DNA of 44,577 nucleotides from Bryobacterales bacterium (GTDB lineage: Bacteria > Acidobacteriota > Terriglobia > Bryobacterales > Bryobacteraceae), in assembly GCA_025463005.1 (NCBI GenBank), contig JAOAPR010000202.1, forward strand, positions 1 through 44,577, given 5' to 3'. The notes under the pieces were generated by a model that saw only the letters and a program-made list of their open reading frames with translations, was not told where the DNA came from and did no database searches. The translations under genes were made by a program, and so were the position numbers. Below are positions 1 to 10,383 of the stretch, piece after piece (the first letter of the stretch is position 1; every line of letters begins with the position of its first letter).

Positions 1-1106
1 TGGGCCTGGCGCTCGCTGCACTGGACGATTCGGACGCCAAAGCTCGGCTCGACGCGATCGCGACACTGAAGTCGAGCGTTAGCCAGGATGTGCGGAACAA
101 GTTAGCACTCTTGATCGAAAAATCTCCTGATGGGGGCTTCGCCGAAAAAAACGAGAACGTGCGACGGGCTGCTGCCACGGCGGTAGCGACTATTGACCAG
201 TGGCGCACCTTCTATTCGGGCATCGAGACGTTGTTTTTTGGCCTGAGCCTGGGGTCGGTGCTGGTTCTGATCGCCATCGGGCTGGCCATTACATTTGGCG
301 TCATGGGCGTCATCAACATGGCTCATGGCGAACTGATGATGCTGGGCGCGTACACCACTTACGCGGTGCAGGCGGCTATGCCCGGCCACATCGGGATCTC
401 CATCCTGGTGGCCATTCCCGCAGCGTTTATCGTTGCGGGGCTGACGGGCGTCCTGATGGAGCGCACCATTATCCGATTCCTTTACGGAAGACCTCTGGAA
501 ACACTGCTGGCGACGTTCGGCGTGAGCCTGGTCCTGCAACAAACAGTCCGGTCGATCTTTTCGGCACTCAACCGATCGGTGGTGACGCCCGACTGGATGA
601 GCGGCTCGCTGCGCCTGAACGACGCGCTCGCGATCACCTATAACCGGCTGTATATCGTGATCTTCACCCTGGTTGTCTTCACTCTGATTCTGGCGGTGTT
701 GAAGCGCACCCGCATCGGTCTCGATATCCGGGCCGTTTCGCAGAATCGGGCCATGGCCAAGGCGATGGGTATTAGAACCGAATGGGTAGATGCGGCGACG
801 TTCGGGCTCGGATCGGGTATCGCTGGCGTGGCGGGCGTCGCGCTGAGCCAGTTGACCAACGTCGGTCCGAATCTGGGGCAATCGTACATCATCGATTCGT
901 TCATGGTGGTTGTTTTTGGAGGCGTCGGCAATCTCTGGGGCTCACTGATCGGCGGAATATCGATGGGGATCGTCAACAAACTGTTGGAACCCTATGCCGG
1001 GGCTGTGCTGGCAAAGATCTTCGTCCTGGTCGCCCTGATTCTCTTCATTCAGAGCCGGCCGCGTGGACTGTTCCCGCAAGCCGGTCGCGCGGGAGATGAC
1101 AAGTAG
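1..1106 (+). CDS. urtB: Urea ABC transporter permease UrtB (5' partial)
   Basis: Inner-membrane permease of the urea importer UrtABCDE. The reading frame is open from base 3, so this is the end of a longer gene: UrtB proteins usually exceed 500 residues with an N-terminal extracytoplasmic domain, and only its tail is present before the membrane part starts near base 220. The GTG at base 90 is not a credible start. The membrane part has about eight hydrophobic segments and the branched-chain/urea permease pattern (ITFGVMGVINMAHGELMMLG, later GGVGNLWGS). It abuts urtC directly (TAG then GTG). urtA would lie left of the window. Confidence 0.95.
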   Translation, partial: GLALAALDDSDAKARLDAIATLKSSVSQDVRNKLALLIEKSPDGGFAEKNENVRRAAATAVATIDQWRTFYSGIETLFFGLSLGSVLVLIAIGLAITFGVMGVINMAHGELMMLGAYTTYAVQAAMPGHIGISILVAIPAAFIVAGLTGVLMERTIIRFLYGRPLETLLATFGVSLVLQQTVRSIFSALNRSVVTPDWMSGSLRLNDALAITYNRLYIVIFTLVVFTLILAVLKRTRIGLDIRAVSQNRAMAKAMGIRTEWVDAATFGLGSGIAGVAGVALSQLTNVGPNLGQSYIIDSFMVVVFGGVGNLWGSLIGGISMGIVNKLLEPYAGAVLAKIFVLVALILFIQSRPRGLFPQAGRAGDDK

Positions 1107-2218
1107 GTGTTTCGTCTCTGGACTGGGGGCATAGGCGGTCTCCATAAAGATAAAGGAGGCACAACGTTTCTGGCGGTGCTCGCCTTGGTGGCTATCGCCG
1201 TTCCCATCTTCAACCAAGCTGTGCCGGCGTCCTCGGCGTTTCACCTTTCGCCCTTCGGCATCACCCTCATCGGAAAGTACCTCTGTTACGGAATGCTGGC
1301 CCTTGCGCTGGACCTGATCTGGGGATACTGCGGCATATTGAGCCTGGGGCACGCGGCTTTTTTTTCGTTGGGCGGCTACGCCATGGGCATGTACCTGATG
1401 CGGCAGATCGGCCCCAGGGGCGTGTACGGCGATCCCATTTTGCCGGACTTTATGGTGTTTTTGAACTATAAGGCTCTGCCCTGGTTCTGGTACGGCTTCA
1501 ACCATTTCCCGCTCGCGCTGCTTATGGTGGTGCTGGCGCCGGCGCTGCTGGCGGGGGTCTTCGGGTGGTTCGCATTTCGATCCCGCGTTACCGGCGTGTA
1601 CTTTTCGATCATCACCCAGGCGCTGACCTACGCCCTGATGCTCGCGTTCTTCCGCAACGACATGGGATTCGGCGGCAACAACGGATTCACAGATTTCAAG
1701 GAAATCCTGGGCTACGACCTGCATTCCGATCGCACTCGAGTTGTGCTGCTGGTGGTGACCGCCGCCGCGCTTGCGGCCAGCTACATGGCTTGCCGAGCGA
1801 TTGTCGAATCCCGAGCGGGGCGCGTGATCCGTGCCATCCGCGATGCAGAGAGCCGGACCCGTTTTCTGGGCTATCCAGTCGAATCCTTCAAGCTTTGGCT
1901 GTTTGTGTTCTCAGCCGTTGTGGCAGGCATCGCAGGCGCACTGTACGTTCCGCAAATCGGAATCATCAACCCCAGCGAGTTTGCGCCGATCAATTCGATT
2001 GAGGCCGTTATCTGGGTGGCAGTGGGAGGGCGGGGCACGCTCTACGGCGCGATCGCGGGCGCTGTGCTGGTGAACTACGCGAAGACATATCTTACCGGCG
2101 CGTTTCCTGAAGTGTGGCTCTTCGCGCTAGGCGCTTTGTTTGTGCTGGTGACGCTGTTTCTGCCGCGCGGGATCATCGGCCTTGTGACGGCAAGAGATAC
2201 GGAGCGCGGTAAACCGAA

Positions 2219-2222
<4 letters not shown>
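1107..2222 (+). CDS. urtC: Urea ABC transporter permease UrtC
   Basis: Second inner-membrane permease of the urea importer, 371 residues, normal for the family. About nine to ten hydrophobic segments are visible, with LDLIWGYCGILSLGHAAFFS near residue 70 and the loop GGRGTLYG near residue 302 that typifies LivM/UrtC permeases. The start is GTG immediately after the urtB stop, and its 3' end overlaps urtD by four bases (ATGA), showing one operon. It should pair with UrtB to form the channel energised by UrtD and UrtE. Confidence 0.95.
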
Positions 2223-2961
<739 letters not shown>

Positions 2962-2965
<4 letters not shown>

Positions 2966-3663
2966 GCGTGCTCGCAGTCAAAGCTCTCAACCAGTTCTAC
3001 GGCGGCAGCCACACGTTGTGGGATGTCAATCTGGACGTGCCCGCCGGATCGCGTATGTGCCTGATGGGCCGCAACGGCATGGGCAAGACCACGCTCCTCA
3101 AATGCATCATGGGGCTGCAGGCGGCGAGCTCCGGCGACATCACGTTCGACGGGAGCGATTTGCTCAAGTGCCCCGCCGAACAGCGGGCCAGACTGGGCAT
3201 CGGCTATGTGCCGCAAGGTCGCGAAATCTTTTCGCATCTGACCGTCGAGGAAAATCTGCGAGTGGGTCTGGGCATTCGCAAGAACGGCGCCCGTACAATC
3301 CCAAGCCGTATCTACGATTTGTTTCCCGTGCTCAAGCAGATGCTGAACCGGCGTGGCGGGGACCTTTCGGGCGGCCAGCAGCAGCAGCTCGCGATCGGCC
3401 GCGCCCTGGTGCTCGAACCGAAGCTGCTGATTCTTGACGAGCCGACCGAGGGGATTCAGCCGAACATCGTCCACGAAATCGGCGACATTGTCTTGAGGCT
3501 GAATAAGGAAGAAGGCCTGACTGTGCTGCTGGTCGAGCAGAAGCTGCCGTTCGCACGCCGCGTGGCCAGCGAGTTCTTGATTCTCGACAAGGGCCGGGGC
3601 GTGGCTGCCGGACCCATTGACGCCCTAACGGATGAGGTCGTACGCGCGCACCTGAGTGTGTGA
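2962..3663 (+). CDS. urtE: Urea ABC transporter ATP-binding protein UrtE
   Basis: Second ATPase of the urea importer, 233 residues, LivF-like. Walker A is GRNGMGKT at residues 36-43, the signature is LSGGQQQQLAI, and Walker B is LLILDEP followed by TEGIQP, typical of UrtE. It is the last gene of the urt operon; its stop lies only seven bases from the stop of ureG on the other strand, so the uptake and hydrolysis operons converge with almost no spacer and no clear intrinsic terminator. Confidence 0.95.
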
Positions 3664-3670
3664 CGCCGTC

Positions 3671-4339
3671 CTATGCTTCAGCTTCGTGGTGGTGATGATG
3701 CTTGTGCGTGCCCGCTGCCGGCGTACCTGAGGCGGTGAGACCGTGGGCTCTCTGGTGCTCCAGCCACGCAACGACGTCGTCCAGTCCCTCCCCGCTCATT
3801 AGGTTCGTGAACACGAACGGCCGGTCACCGCGCTGCCGCCGCGCGTCTCGGTCCATAACTTCGAGAGAGGCCCCTACATGCGGGGCAAGGTCGATTTTGT
3901 TAATCACGAGCAATCCGCTGCGCTTGATGCCGGGCCCTCCTTTGCGCGGAATCTTGTCGCCGCCCGCCACATCGATCACGTAAATGAAAGCGTCCACCAG
4001 CTCGGGACTAAAGGCCGCCGCCAGGTTGTCGCCGCCGCTTTCGACGAAGATCAGCTCCATCCCGGGGTGGAGCGCCTCAAGCTCGGCAATCGCCTCCAGG
4101 TTCATCGAAGCGTCTTCGCGAATGGCTGCGTGAGGGCAACCACCGGTCTCGACGCCCAGCACGCGGTCAGGAGGCAGCGTGCCCTGGCGGATCAGGAACT
4201 CCGCGTCCTCCTTGGTGTAGATGTCGTTCGTGACGACTCCCAGATTCAAGCGCGGCCAGAGCCGTTTGCTCAAGCGATCCACCAGGGCCGTCTTTCCGCA
4301 ACCAACCGGACCCGCGATCCCTACTCGAAATGCCCTCAT
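3671..4339 (-). CDS. ureG: Urease accessory GTPase UreG with histidine-rich C-terminal tail
   Basis: SIMIBI-class GTPase that drives nickel insertion into apo-urease with UreD and UreF. The P-loop GPVGCGKT is at residues 10-17, followed by [12 protein letters not shown] and the metal-site region [15 protein letters not shown]. The core is normal, but the protein (222 residues) ends in a tail with [11 protein letters not shown], six histidines in seven positions. Histidine-rich ends are better known in UreE or at UreG N-termini. No ureE is present in this cluster, so the tail may store or deliver nickel (inference). Last gene of the ure operon, 13 bases after ureC. Confidence 0.95.
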   Translation of the reverse strand: MRAFRVGIAGPVGCGKTALVDRLSKRLWPRLNLGVVTNDIYTKEDAEFLIRQGTLPPDRVLGVETGGCPHAAIREDASMNLEAIAELEALHPGMELIFVESGGDNLAAAFSPELVDAFIYVIDVAGGDKIPRKGGPGIKRSGLLVINKIDLAPHVGASLEVMDRDARRQRGDRPFVFTNLMSGEGLDDVVAWLEHQRAHGLTASGTPAAGTHKHHHHHEAEA

Positions 4340-4352
4340 TTTGTGATTCTCC

Positions 4353-6065
4353 TCAGAACAGAAAATACCGTTGCGCCAAAGGCAGGACCTGTGCCGGTTC
4401 GCAAGTCAACAACTCACCGTCGGCTCGCACCTCATAAGTCTCCGGATCGACCTCGATGTTGGGGGTCGCCGAATTGTGAATCATGTCGCGTTTGCCGATT
4501 GTTCGACAGGCCTTCACAGCCACAGCGCGCTTACGGAACTTATCGGCGATTCCCGCGTCGAGCGAAGCTTGCGAAACAAAGGTCGCCGAAGTGGACGCCG
4601 TGGCCCCGCCGAACGATCCGAACATCGGCCTGTAGATTACCGGTTGCGGTGTTGGAATGGAAGCGTTGGCGTCGCCCATCACGCTCCAGGCGATAAAGCC
4701 GCCCTTGATCACCATTTCTGGCTTCACGCCGAACATGGCTGGTTTCCAGAGCACAAGATCGGCGAGCTTTCCGGGCTCGATCGATCCCACCTCTTGTGCG
4801 ATGCCATGCGTCACGGCCGGGTTGATGGTGTACTTGGCGACATAGCGACGGACACGAAAATTATCGTTGCGGGCGGAGTCCTCAGCCAGCGCGCCGCGCT
4901 GGGTCTTCATCTTGTGCGCCGTCTGCCAGGTGCGGGTGACCACCTCGCCGATCCGGCCCATGGCCTGCGAATCGCTCGAGATCATGCTGAACACGCCCAG
5001 GTCGTGAAGGATATCCTCGGCCGCGATGGTCTCGGGACGAATGCGGCTCTCGGCGAAGGCGACGTCTTCCGGCACCAGCGGATTCAGATGATGGCACACC
5101 ATCAGCATGTCCAGATGTTCGGCGATGGTGTTCACGGTGTAAGGCCGCGTGGGATTGGTCGACGACGGCAGAATGTGCGGCAGCGCGGCGATACGAATGA
5201 TGTCGGGGGCATGGCCGCCGCCGGCACCTTCTGTGTGATAGGTGTGAATGACGCGCCCGGCGATCGCCGCGATGGTGTCCTCGACAAAGCCAGCCTCGTT
5301 GATGGTATCGGTGTGGATGGCGACCTGCACGTCCATGTCATCGGCAACGCGCAGGCAGGCGTCGATGGCGGCCGGAGTCGTACCCCAGTCCTCATGCAGT
5401 TTCAGACCGCAGGCCCCCGCGCGCACTTGTTCGATAAGCGGCTCAGGGGTGCCGGCATTGCCCTTGCCGAGAAATCCGAAGTTCATCGGCCACGCGTCGG
5501 CGGCTTCGAGCATTCGCGCGAGATTCCAAGCTCCGGGAGTACAAGTGGTGGCGGCGGTTCCGGTGGCAGGCCCCGTGCCGCCCCCGATCATGGTTGTGAT
5601 CCCATTCGAGAGCGCCTCATAAATCTGCTGCGGCGAAATGAAATGAATGTGGCTATCGATGCCGCCCGCCGTCACGATCATGTTTTCACCGGCGATCACT
5701 TCAGTGGAGGCGCCGACCACCAGTTCCGGATCGACGCCCTGCATCGTGTCGGGGTTTCCGGCCTTACCCAGCTTGACGATTCGCCCGTCGCGGATTCCGA
5801 TGTCGGCCTTCACGATGCCCCAATGATCGATGATGAGAGCGTTTGTAATTACCAGATCCAGAGCGCCTTCCGCACGCGTGGCGCGCGCACTCTGGCCCAT
5901 GCCGTCTCGAATGACCTTGCCGCCTCCGAAAGTGATCTCGTCGCCATAAGCCGCGAAATCTTTCTGGACTTCAATGATCAGTTCGGTGTCGGCCAACCGC
6001 ACCCGATCGCCCTTGGTCGGCCCATACAGGTCCGCGTAGGTCTTTCTGGGAATCGAAAGACTCAT
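4353..6065 (-). CDS. ureC: Urease alpha (catalytic) subunit UreC
   Basis: Catalytic subunit hydrolysing urea to ammonia and carbamate, 570 residues. The dinuclear nickel ligands are all visible: H139 and H141 in DSHIHF, the carbamylated lysine K222 in [10 protein letters not shown]251 in AIHTDT and H277 in HTYHTEG, and the aspartate in [11 protein letters not shown]. The mobile-flap histidine is in MVCHHLN. The start overlaps the ureB stop (ATGA), so beta and alpha subunits are translationally coupled. The complement also holds a long open frame that is only a shadow of this gene. Confidence 0.97.
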   Translation of the reverse strand: MSLSIPRKTYADLYGPTKGDRVRLADTELIIEVQKDFAAYGDEITFGGGKVIRDGMGQSARATRAEGALDLVITNALIIDHWGIVKADIGIRDGRIVKLGKAGNPDTMQGVDPELVVGASTEVIAGENMIVTAGGIDSHIHFISPQQIYEALSNGITTMIGGGTGPATGTAATTCTPGAWNLARMLEAADAWPMNFGFLGKGNAGTPEPLIEQVRAGACGLKLHEDWGTTPAAIDACLRVADDMDVQVAIHTDTINEAGFVEDTIAAIAGRVIHTYHTEGAGGGHAPDIIRIAALPHILPSSTNPTRPYTVNTIAEHLDMLMVCHHLNPLVPEDVAFAESRIRPETIAAEDILHDLGVFSMISSDSQAMGRIGEVVTRTWQTAHKMKTQRGALAEDSARNDNFRVRRYVAKYTINPAVTHGIAQEVGSIEPGKLADLVLWKPAMFGVKPEMVIKGGFIAWSVMGDANASIPTPQPVIYRPMFGSFGGATASTSATFVSQASLDAGIADKFRKRAVAVKACRTIGKRDMIHNSATPNIEVDPETYEVRADGELLTCEPAQVLPLAQRYFLF

Positions 6066-6364
6066 TTACTTCCTCTGCCTTTGTGGCCCAGCACCACGCG
6101 TTCACCGGCGAATTCCACTAAACGAACCTCTTTCTCCTCGCCTGGCTCAAACCTGACCGACGTACCGGCGGGGATGTTCAGCCGCATGCCGCGGGCGGCA
6201 TCTCTTCCGAAATGGAGCGCGTCGTTGACTTCGAAAAAGTGATAGTGGCTGCCGACCTGCACCGGGCGGTCCCCGGTGTGCCGCACGACAAGCTTCGCCG
6301 TCTTTCGCCCCACATTGGCCTCGATAGCCCCGGTTTCAAGAAAATATTCGCCAGGTTTCATCAT
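6062..6364 (-). CDS. ureB: Urease beta subunit UreB
   Basis: Small structural subunit of the (alpha-beta-gamma)3 urease, 100 residues, the normal size. It begins MMKPGEYF, so either of two adjacent ATG codons could be used, and it carries the conserved patch [16 protein letters not shown] and the later [16 protein letters not shown]. It lies seven bases after ureA and overlaps ureC by four bases. The three structural subunits are separate genes, as in most bacteria and unlike fused ureAB in Helicobacter. Confidence 0.95.
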   Translation of the reverse strand: MMKPGEYFLETGAIEANVGRKTAKLVVRHTGDRPVQVGSHYHFFEVNDALHFGRDAARGMRLNIPAGTSVRFEPGEEKEVRLVEFAGERVVLGHKGRGSK

Positions 6365-6371
6365 TGTTTCG

Positions 6372-6674
6372 TCATTGGATCGGGTCGTGCACCGTCACTA
6401 GTTTTGTTCCATCGGGAAACGTGGCCTCCACCTGGACTTCGTGAATCATACCTGCGATCCCTTCCATCACGTCGGCGGCACCCAACACGGTGGCTCCTAA
6501 CGTCATGATCTCGGCCACGGCCTTGCCGTCCCTGGCCCATTCCAGAATGTCGGCGGTGATGATGGCGACTGCCTCCGGATAGTTCAGCTTCAGACCCCTT
6601 GCTCGTCGCTTGCGCGCCACATCAGCGGCCACGTAAATCATGAGTCGCTCTTGCTCTCGAAGTGTCAGGTGCAT
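6372..6674 (-). CDS. ureA: Urease gamma subunit UreA
   Basis: Smallest urease subunit, exactly 100 residues, beginning [14 protein letters not shown] and containing [21 protein letters not shown] and [18 protein letters not shown] as expected. The reading frame stays open far upstream, but the start at 6674 is fixed by family length and by overlap of its ATG with the ureD stop (TAATG). The upstream part of the open frame is a shadow of ureD. Confidence 0.96.
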   Translation of the reverse strand: MHLTLREQERLMIYVAADVARKRRARGLKLNYPEAVAIITADILEWARDGKAVAEIMTLGATVLGAADVMEGIAGMIHEVQVEATFPDGTKLVTVHDPIQ

Positions 6675-7558
6675 TAGTAGATCTTTCTCGGCGGCACTCC
6701 ATCCTTGCCGGTAATCGCCAGCCGCGCAGCGCTCCAGAATTCGATCAGCGTTTCCGGGATGAAGCATCCGCTCATACTCAATCCCCGTACGACAACTCCG
6801 TCCGAAGCGAGCATGCTCGCGCCCCAGAGGGCTTGCCCAGCGTGCGTTCGTCGTCGGGCGATTTCGTTCAACCGGTCCTCCAACGTTCGCCAAAATGCCG
6901 GTGGCCGCCCCTCCTGAACTGCGCATAGGCTGGCCATGTGTGAGTATTTGAACATCCGTGCCGTGGCGGATAGGGCTTTCCGTTTGGGTTCCAAAAGATA
7001 ATCTTCCCGCAGCACAGGCCGCGGCCCAGCGTAGACTTCGGTTTGGACCCGCAGCCGCTCGAACGCGAACCGCTCGCCCGCAGCCAGCCTGCCGGGAGCG
7101 AGGACTTCCCACCAAAACAATGTCGATCCGCGACCCAGCCTGATCTCTGTCCGTTGTACGTGGCGCGATCCCATGTAGGGGATCACGGCATCCGGAAGAT
7201 ACTCCAGCAGGGCTGCGTCGCCGACCGAGAATCTCGCATGCTGTTCGGAATCCGCAGCGCCGGCACGATGGCGGTACAAGCGAGTGGCTCCCGTTGTAGT
7301 GATTTGCGCGGCCGCGCCGGCCTCGACCTCGACATCCAGTGCCAAGCGATCGCCGGCAAGCACGCCTCCCGAGACGTTGTTCAGATGTACCAATGAACCG
7401 GAGACCGGAAGAGCGAACGCCCGCACTACCTTCCACGGAGGATCCTGCCGCTTCACCCGGAACCGGTTTTGCTCGAAGCACAGGCTTAGCTGATGAACAG
7501 GCGTGTCTCGAGCGACCCGTGCCGCATCGATGCCAGTTCCAGGTACGGACTGAAGCAA
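6674..7558 (-). CDS. ureD: Urease accessory protein UreD
   Basis: Scaffold chaperone that binds apo-urease and recruits UreF and UreG. The conserved core follows the pattern [26 protein letters not shown] and [14 protein letters not shown], then a region ending in the UreA junction. The start is uncertain. An in-frame ATG at 7657 would give 327 residues and a 172-base overlap with ureF. I prefer TTG at 7558 because AGGAGG stands four bases before it, giving about 294 residues, close to the family norm. Even so the overlap with ureF is 73 bases. A later GTG is also possible. Confidence 0.88.
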   Translation of the reverse strand: MLQSVPGTGIDAARVARDTPVHQLSLCFEQNRFRVKRQDPPWKVVRAFALPVSGSLVHLNNVSGGVLAGDRLALDVEVEAGAAAQITTTGATRLYRHRAGAADSEQHARFSVGDAALLEYLPDAVIPYMGSRHVQRTEIRLGRGSTLFWWEVLAPGRLAAGERFAFERLRVQTEVYAGPRPVLREDYLLEPKRKALSATARMFKYSHMASLCAVQEGRPPAFWRTLEDRLNEIARRRTHAGQALWGASMLASDGVVVRGLSMSGCFIPETLIEFWSAARLAITGKDGVPPRKIY

Positions 7559-8112
7559 GAAGCCTCCTCGGATTGACAAACACGCACGATCGCTGGTTTT
7601 AGATTCCACAAGATCCGGCTCGCAGCCGCCTGGCCTAGAGGCATGAGCCGTTGACATGACGAAACCAGCCCGGTGATCGACTGATTCAAGTAAGCCAGGA
7701 CTACGGCGTCGACCGGAATCGCAAAGGCGGCTCCGGCAGCGCCAAAGGCGATGCAGTAATGCAGCCCGGTTTCAAGCAACTCGTGTTCTACCAGCCCGTT
7801 CACCAGTTCGGCGAATCTGCGCCCAAGTTTCAGGCTCGCTTCCCGCGATTCCCTCGCCAGCTTGCGCGCGCTCAATCCTTCGCTTAACGCCCGCAAATCG
7901 CGCCGTTTCCAGGACTTACGAACAAAGACAGCCTCCAGGGCTCCGGCTTCTTCGAGATACGCGCCTAGGAAAGCCTCCACGTCTCGCTGAGTCAGGTCTC
8001 CTTCGTCGGCTAGCGTTTCGAGTCCGAAGGAGTGCGCTGTCGCGCCGATGGGGAGAGCGGAGTCAGCCAACTGCAGCAATCGCAGGAGTGCAGTTTCCCC
8101 GATCGGCATCAT
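7486..8112 (-). CDS. ureF: Urease accessory protein UreF
   Basis: Helical chaperone, 208 residues, that acts with UreD as the platform for UreG. Conserved blocks are [20 protein letters not shown] near the N-terminus, [21 protein letters not shown] and the later [13 protein letters not shown]. It starts MMPIGE after an AAGGAG ribosome binding site. It is the first gene of the minus-strand operon ureFDABCG; having ureF and ureD ahead of the structural genes is less common than ureDABC(E)FG. Confidence 0.94.
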   Translation of the reverse strand: MMPIGETALLRLLQLADSALPIGATAHSFGLETLADEGDLTQRDVEAFLGAYLEEAGALEAVFVRKSWKRRDLRALSEGLSARKLARESREASLKLGRRFAELVNGLVEHELLETGLHYCIAFGAAGAAFAIPVDAVVLAYLNQSITGLVSSCQRLMPLGQAAASRILWNLKPAIVRVCQSEEASCFSPYLELASMRHGSLETRLFIS

Positions 8113-8477
8113 GTTGCTGTCACTCCTTTCATTCCTGCTGGCAGATCATACCTGCACAACGACGGAGTGCATACGCGGCGTGGCGATGACGAATCGTGCC
8201 CGGATCGTTCCACGATTCTCAGACACGGTATCTCAGTAGTCTATACGTCCGCCTTGCCGGTAAGCAAATCTTCCCGCCGTTCTACGCGGTTTATATATTT
8301 CTGCTATCCCCGTCTGATGAACGACTAACAGAGCACGAAACGCAATTCACTTCGGGTGAATCTACACAGTGGGCCGGACAATTCGGTAATGCCTCCCATA
8401 GCAGTCCCCTGGCTACTACATGGGAAAGGTTGCCCGGCCCCGCACTCCAATTAACGTTGCGGCGCGATGACTCCGAA
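8113..8477. other. Non-coding stretch upstream of the ure operon
   Basis: This 365-base stretch separates the PQQ dehydrogenase stop from ureF, both on the minus strand. No convincing gene was found. It contains the likely ure promoter (separate entry) and an AT-rich patch near 8290. No strong intrinsic terminator for the upstream gene is visible. Confidence 0.5.
8240..8267 (-). promoter_or_regulatory. Candidate promoter of the ureFDABCG operon
   Basis: On the minus strand TTGCTT (8267-8262) and TATAGA (8245-8240) are separated by 16 bases, 128 bases before the ureF start. Four or five positions of each hexamer match the sigma-70 consensus. Found by eye only. Confidence 0.3.
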
Positions 8478-10136
8478 TTATTCGGGCATCAACGCGAACG
8501 TCCAGACGGACCCGCCCGCTGGCACTGCATGCGCCGCATAACGAGTGGCAACAATGCCGCCGAGTCCCGACGCGATGGTCACATATTGGCGACCCTTGTG
8601 CGTGTAGGTAATCGCAGTCGAGTTGACGCTTGAGCCGGTCTTGAACTGCCACAGTGTCTTGCCGGTGTCCTGATCGAGCGCAATAAACTCACCCGTCATT
8701 TTACCGGTGAAGAGAAGCCCCCCTCCGGTCGCCAGCATGCCGGCTGCACTTGGCAGATCGGTCAGGGGGATCTCCCATTTCTTCTCGCCGGTAAGTGGAT
8801 TGATCGCCGCGAAGTGACCGACTACATCGCCGGGTTTGACTTCCGGGACCCTGGAAGTCACTCCGGTGGATGTCCCGCCTCGTATGGTGGGTTGTGGCGC
8901 CGCGAGTTTCTGTATACGCGCTATGTTCCATGTGCTCGCGAATACCAAGCCTGTAGTTGGATTGAACGCGACAGGTGTCGCGTTAGTGCCGCGCGACGGC
9001 CAGATCTCGACCTCTTCGCCGGCAGCAAAGCGCTTGTATACGTTGGTCAAAGCCGGCCGGCCGGTTTTCAAGTCGATTTCCGTGGCCCAATTGACCTTCA
9101 CGTACGGGTGCGCGGCGATCAATTTGCAGTTGGTGCGATCGAGCACATACAGGAAGCCGTTCTTGTTGGTCTGGATCATCACCTTTCGAAGCTGGCCGCC
9201 CACCTGGAGATCCGCGAGCACATTCTCGTCGGTGGCATCCACGTCGTACACGTCGTTGGGCGTGTATTGGAAATAGCAGGCGATCTCGCCGGTTTTCGGC
9301 CGGATCGCGAGCACGCTGTTGGTAAACAAGCTATCCAGACCCTCGCGAGGCCTGGGATCGTAAGGCTCCGCGTTGCCCACTCCCCAATACACCAGATCGA
9401 GTTGCGGATCGTAGGAGCCCGAGCGCCATGTGGGACCTCCGCCTTGAGACCAGGCGTCGCTATTTTTCGGCCAGGTCTCGGACCCGGGCTCGCCTGGCGC
9501 GGGGATAGTATATCTGCGCCACAATTTCTTTCCGGTGTCGGGATCCCATCCATCCAGGAACCCGCGTGTGGTGGACTCGCCGCCGGCCACGCCGGAAATC
9601 AGCACACCGTTGGCGACGATCGGCGCGCTGGTGGAGTAGTAGCCGTCCTTTGCATCCGCGAATTTCTGGTTCCAAACCTGTTTGCCCGAATTCATGTCGA
9701 TTGCAAGCACGTGGTTGTCGACTGTAACGCGAAAGAGCTTGCCGTTATAGATCGTCGCCGCGCCTCTGTTGAAAGCGGAGCGCTGGACTCCCGATTCGAG
9801 TTCTACCGGCGTGCGCCAGATCTGCTTGCCGGTTTCAACGTCGATGGCGAAGGTCCATTTGCCGTTGATCACGTACATGACTCCGTTGTAAATCGTCGGC
9901 GCTGCCAGTTCACCCTGGTCATTCATGAGGCTCGTGCTCCAGATGGGCACCACTCGCTTAACGTTGGATTTGTTGATTTGCTTTAGGGGACTGTAGCTCT
10001 TCCGGTCGTAGCCCATGCTCTGGGTAGTGACGTTTTCCGTGTTCTTGCCGTCGTTAACCAGTTCTTGCGTCGTTTGAGTCCATCCTGGCGCAGCCCCGAG
10101 ACCGAGTAGCGTTGCACACAGCCAAATGTTTTTCAT
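8478..10136 (-). CDS. Secreted PQQ-dependent alcohol dehydrogenase-like quinoprotein
   Basis: Periplasmic eight-bladed propeller dehydrogenase, 552 residues, beginning with signal peptide MKNIWLCATLLGLGAAPGWT. Tryptophan-docking repeats such as DVETGKQIW, DMNSGKQVW, DPDTGKKLW and DQDTGKTLW recur, and GVAGGESTTRGFLDGWD is a PQQ-site block. Around residue 298 the sequence PNDVYDVDATDEN aligns with the catalytic WDYxGVNE region; D298 would be the catalytic base and D300 the extra aspartate found in lanthanide-dependent (XoxF-type) enzymes. No cytochrome c domain is fused. Substrate is unknown. It stands alone, ending 365 bases before ureF. Confidence 0.85.
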   Translation of the reverse strand: MKNIWLCATLLGLGAAPGWTQTTQELVNDGKNTENVTTQSMGYDRKSYSPLKQINKSNVKRVVPIWSTSLMNDQGELAAPTIYNGVMYVINGKWTFAIDVETGKQIWRTPVELESGVQRSAFNRGAATIYNGKLFRVTVDNHVLAIDMNSGKQVWNQKFADAKDGYYSTSAPIVANGVLISGVAGGESTTRGFLDGWDPDTGKKLWRRYTIPAPGEPGSETWPKNSDAWSQGGGPTWRSGSYDPQLDLVYWGVGNAEPYDPRPREGLDSLFTNSVLAIRPKTGEIACYFQYTPNDVYDVDATDENVLADLQVGGQLRKVMIQTNKNGFLYVLDRTNCKLIAAHPYVKVNWATEIDLKTGRPALTNVYKRFAAGEEVEIWPSRGTNATPVAFNPTTGLVFASTWNIARIQKLAAPQPTIRGGTSTGVTSRVPEVKPGDVVGHFAAINPLTGEKKWEIPLTDLPSAAGMLATGGGLLFTGKMTGEFIALDQDTGKTLWQFKTGSSVNSTAITYTHKGRQYVTIASGLGGIVATRYAAHAVPAGGSVWTFALMPE

Positions 10137-10370
10137 GATCGGCCTACCTTGGTTAGAATTCCTGCAAACTTGTCAAACGAGTCTATCGCAAAGGAACGGA
10201 GACTGGGTCAAAAGGAATTGTATGGTGTTGGTCTTTGTAGGCATAGGTTTGCTTAAGGATGCGATCCGGTAACATTGAAAGCCTCAAGGTTATATTCGTG
10301 CCGGGTGGGCGACTCAATACCGGCAACATCTCAGGAGCGTGGTCACGCGTCGCAATTCCGGTAAATACGA

Positions 10371-10376
10371 TACAAT
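10371..10376 (+). promoter_or_regulatory. -10 element implying a leaderless mRNA
   Basis: TACAAT ends seven bases before the ATG of the duplicated cupin gene at 10384, so transcription would start at or next to the start codon. There is no Shine-Dalgarno sequence in the gap. The same arrangement occurs before the Kelch gene at 17354. Confidence 0.45.
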
Positions 10377-10383
10377 CCCAGCC

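Noticed and set aside
90-1106. GTG at base 90 as the start of urtB
   Set aside because: The frame is open to the window edge and the upstream residues fit the UrtB extracytoplasmic domain, so the gene is truncated by the window.
4371-6242. Long open frame (623 codons) on the plus strand opposite ureC
   Set aside because: It is the antisense shadow of a high-GC gene; its product is rich in Arg/His/Gly with no domain, and ureC is certain.
8814-9986. 390-codon plus-strand frame opposite the PQQ dehydrogenase
   Set aside because: Shadow frame with no ribosome site or recognisable domain; the minus-strand quinoprotein explains the sequence.
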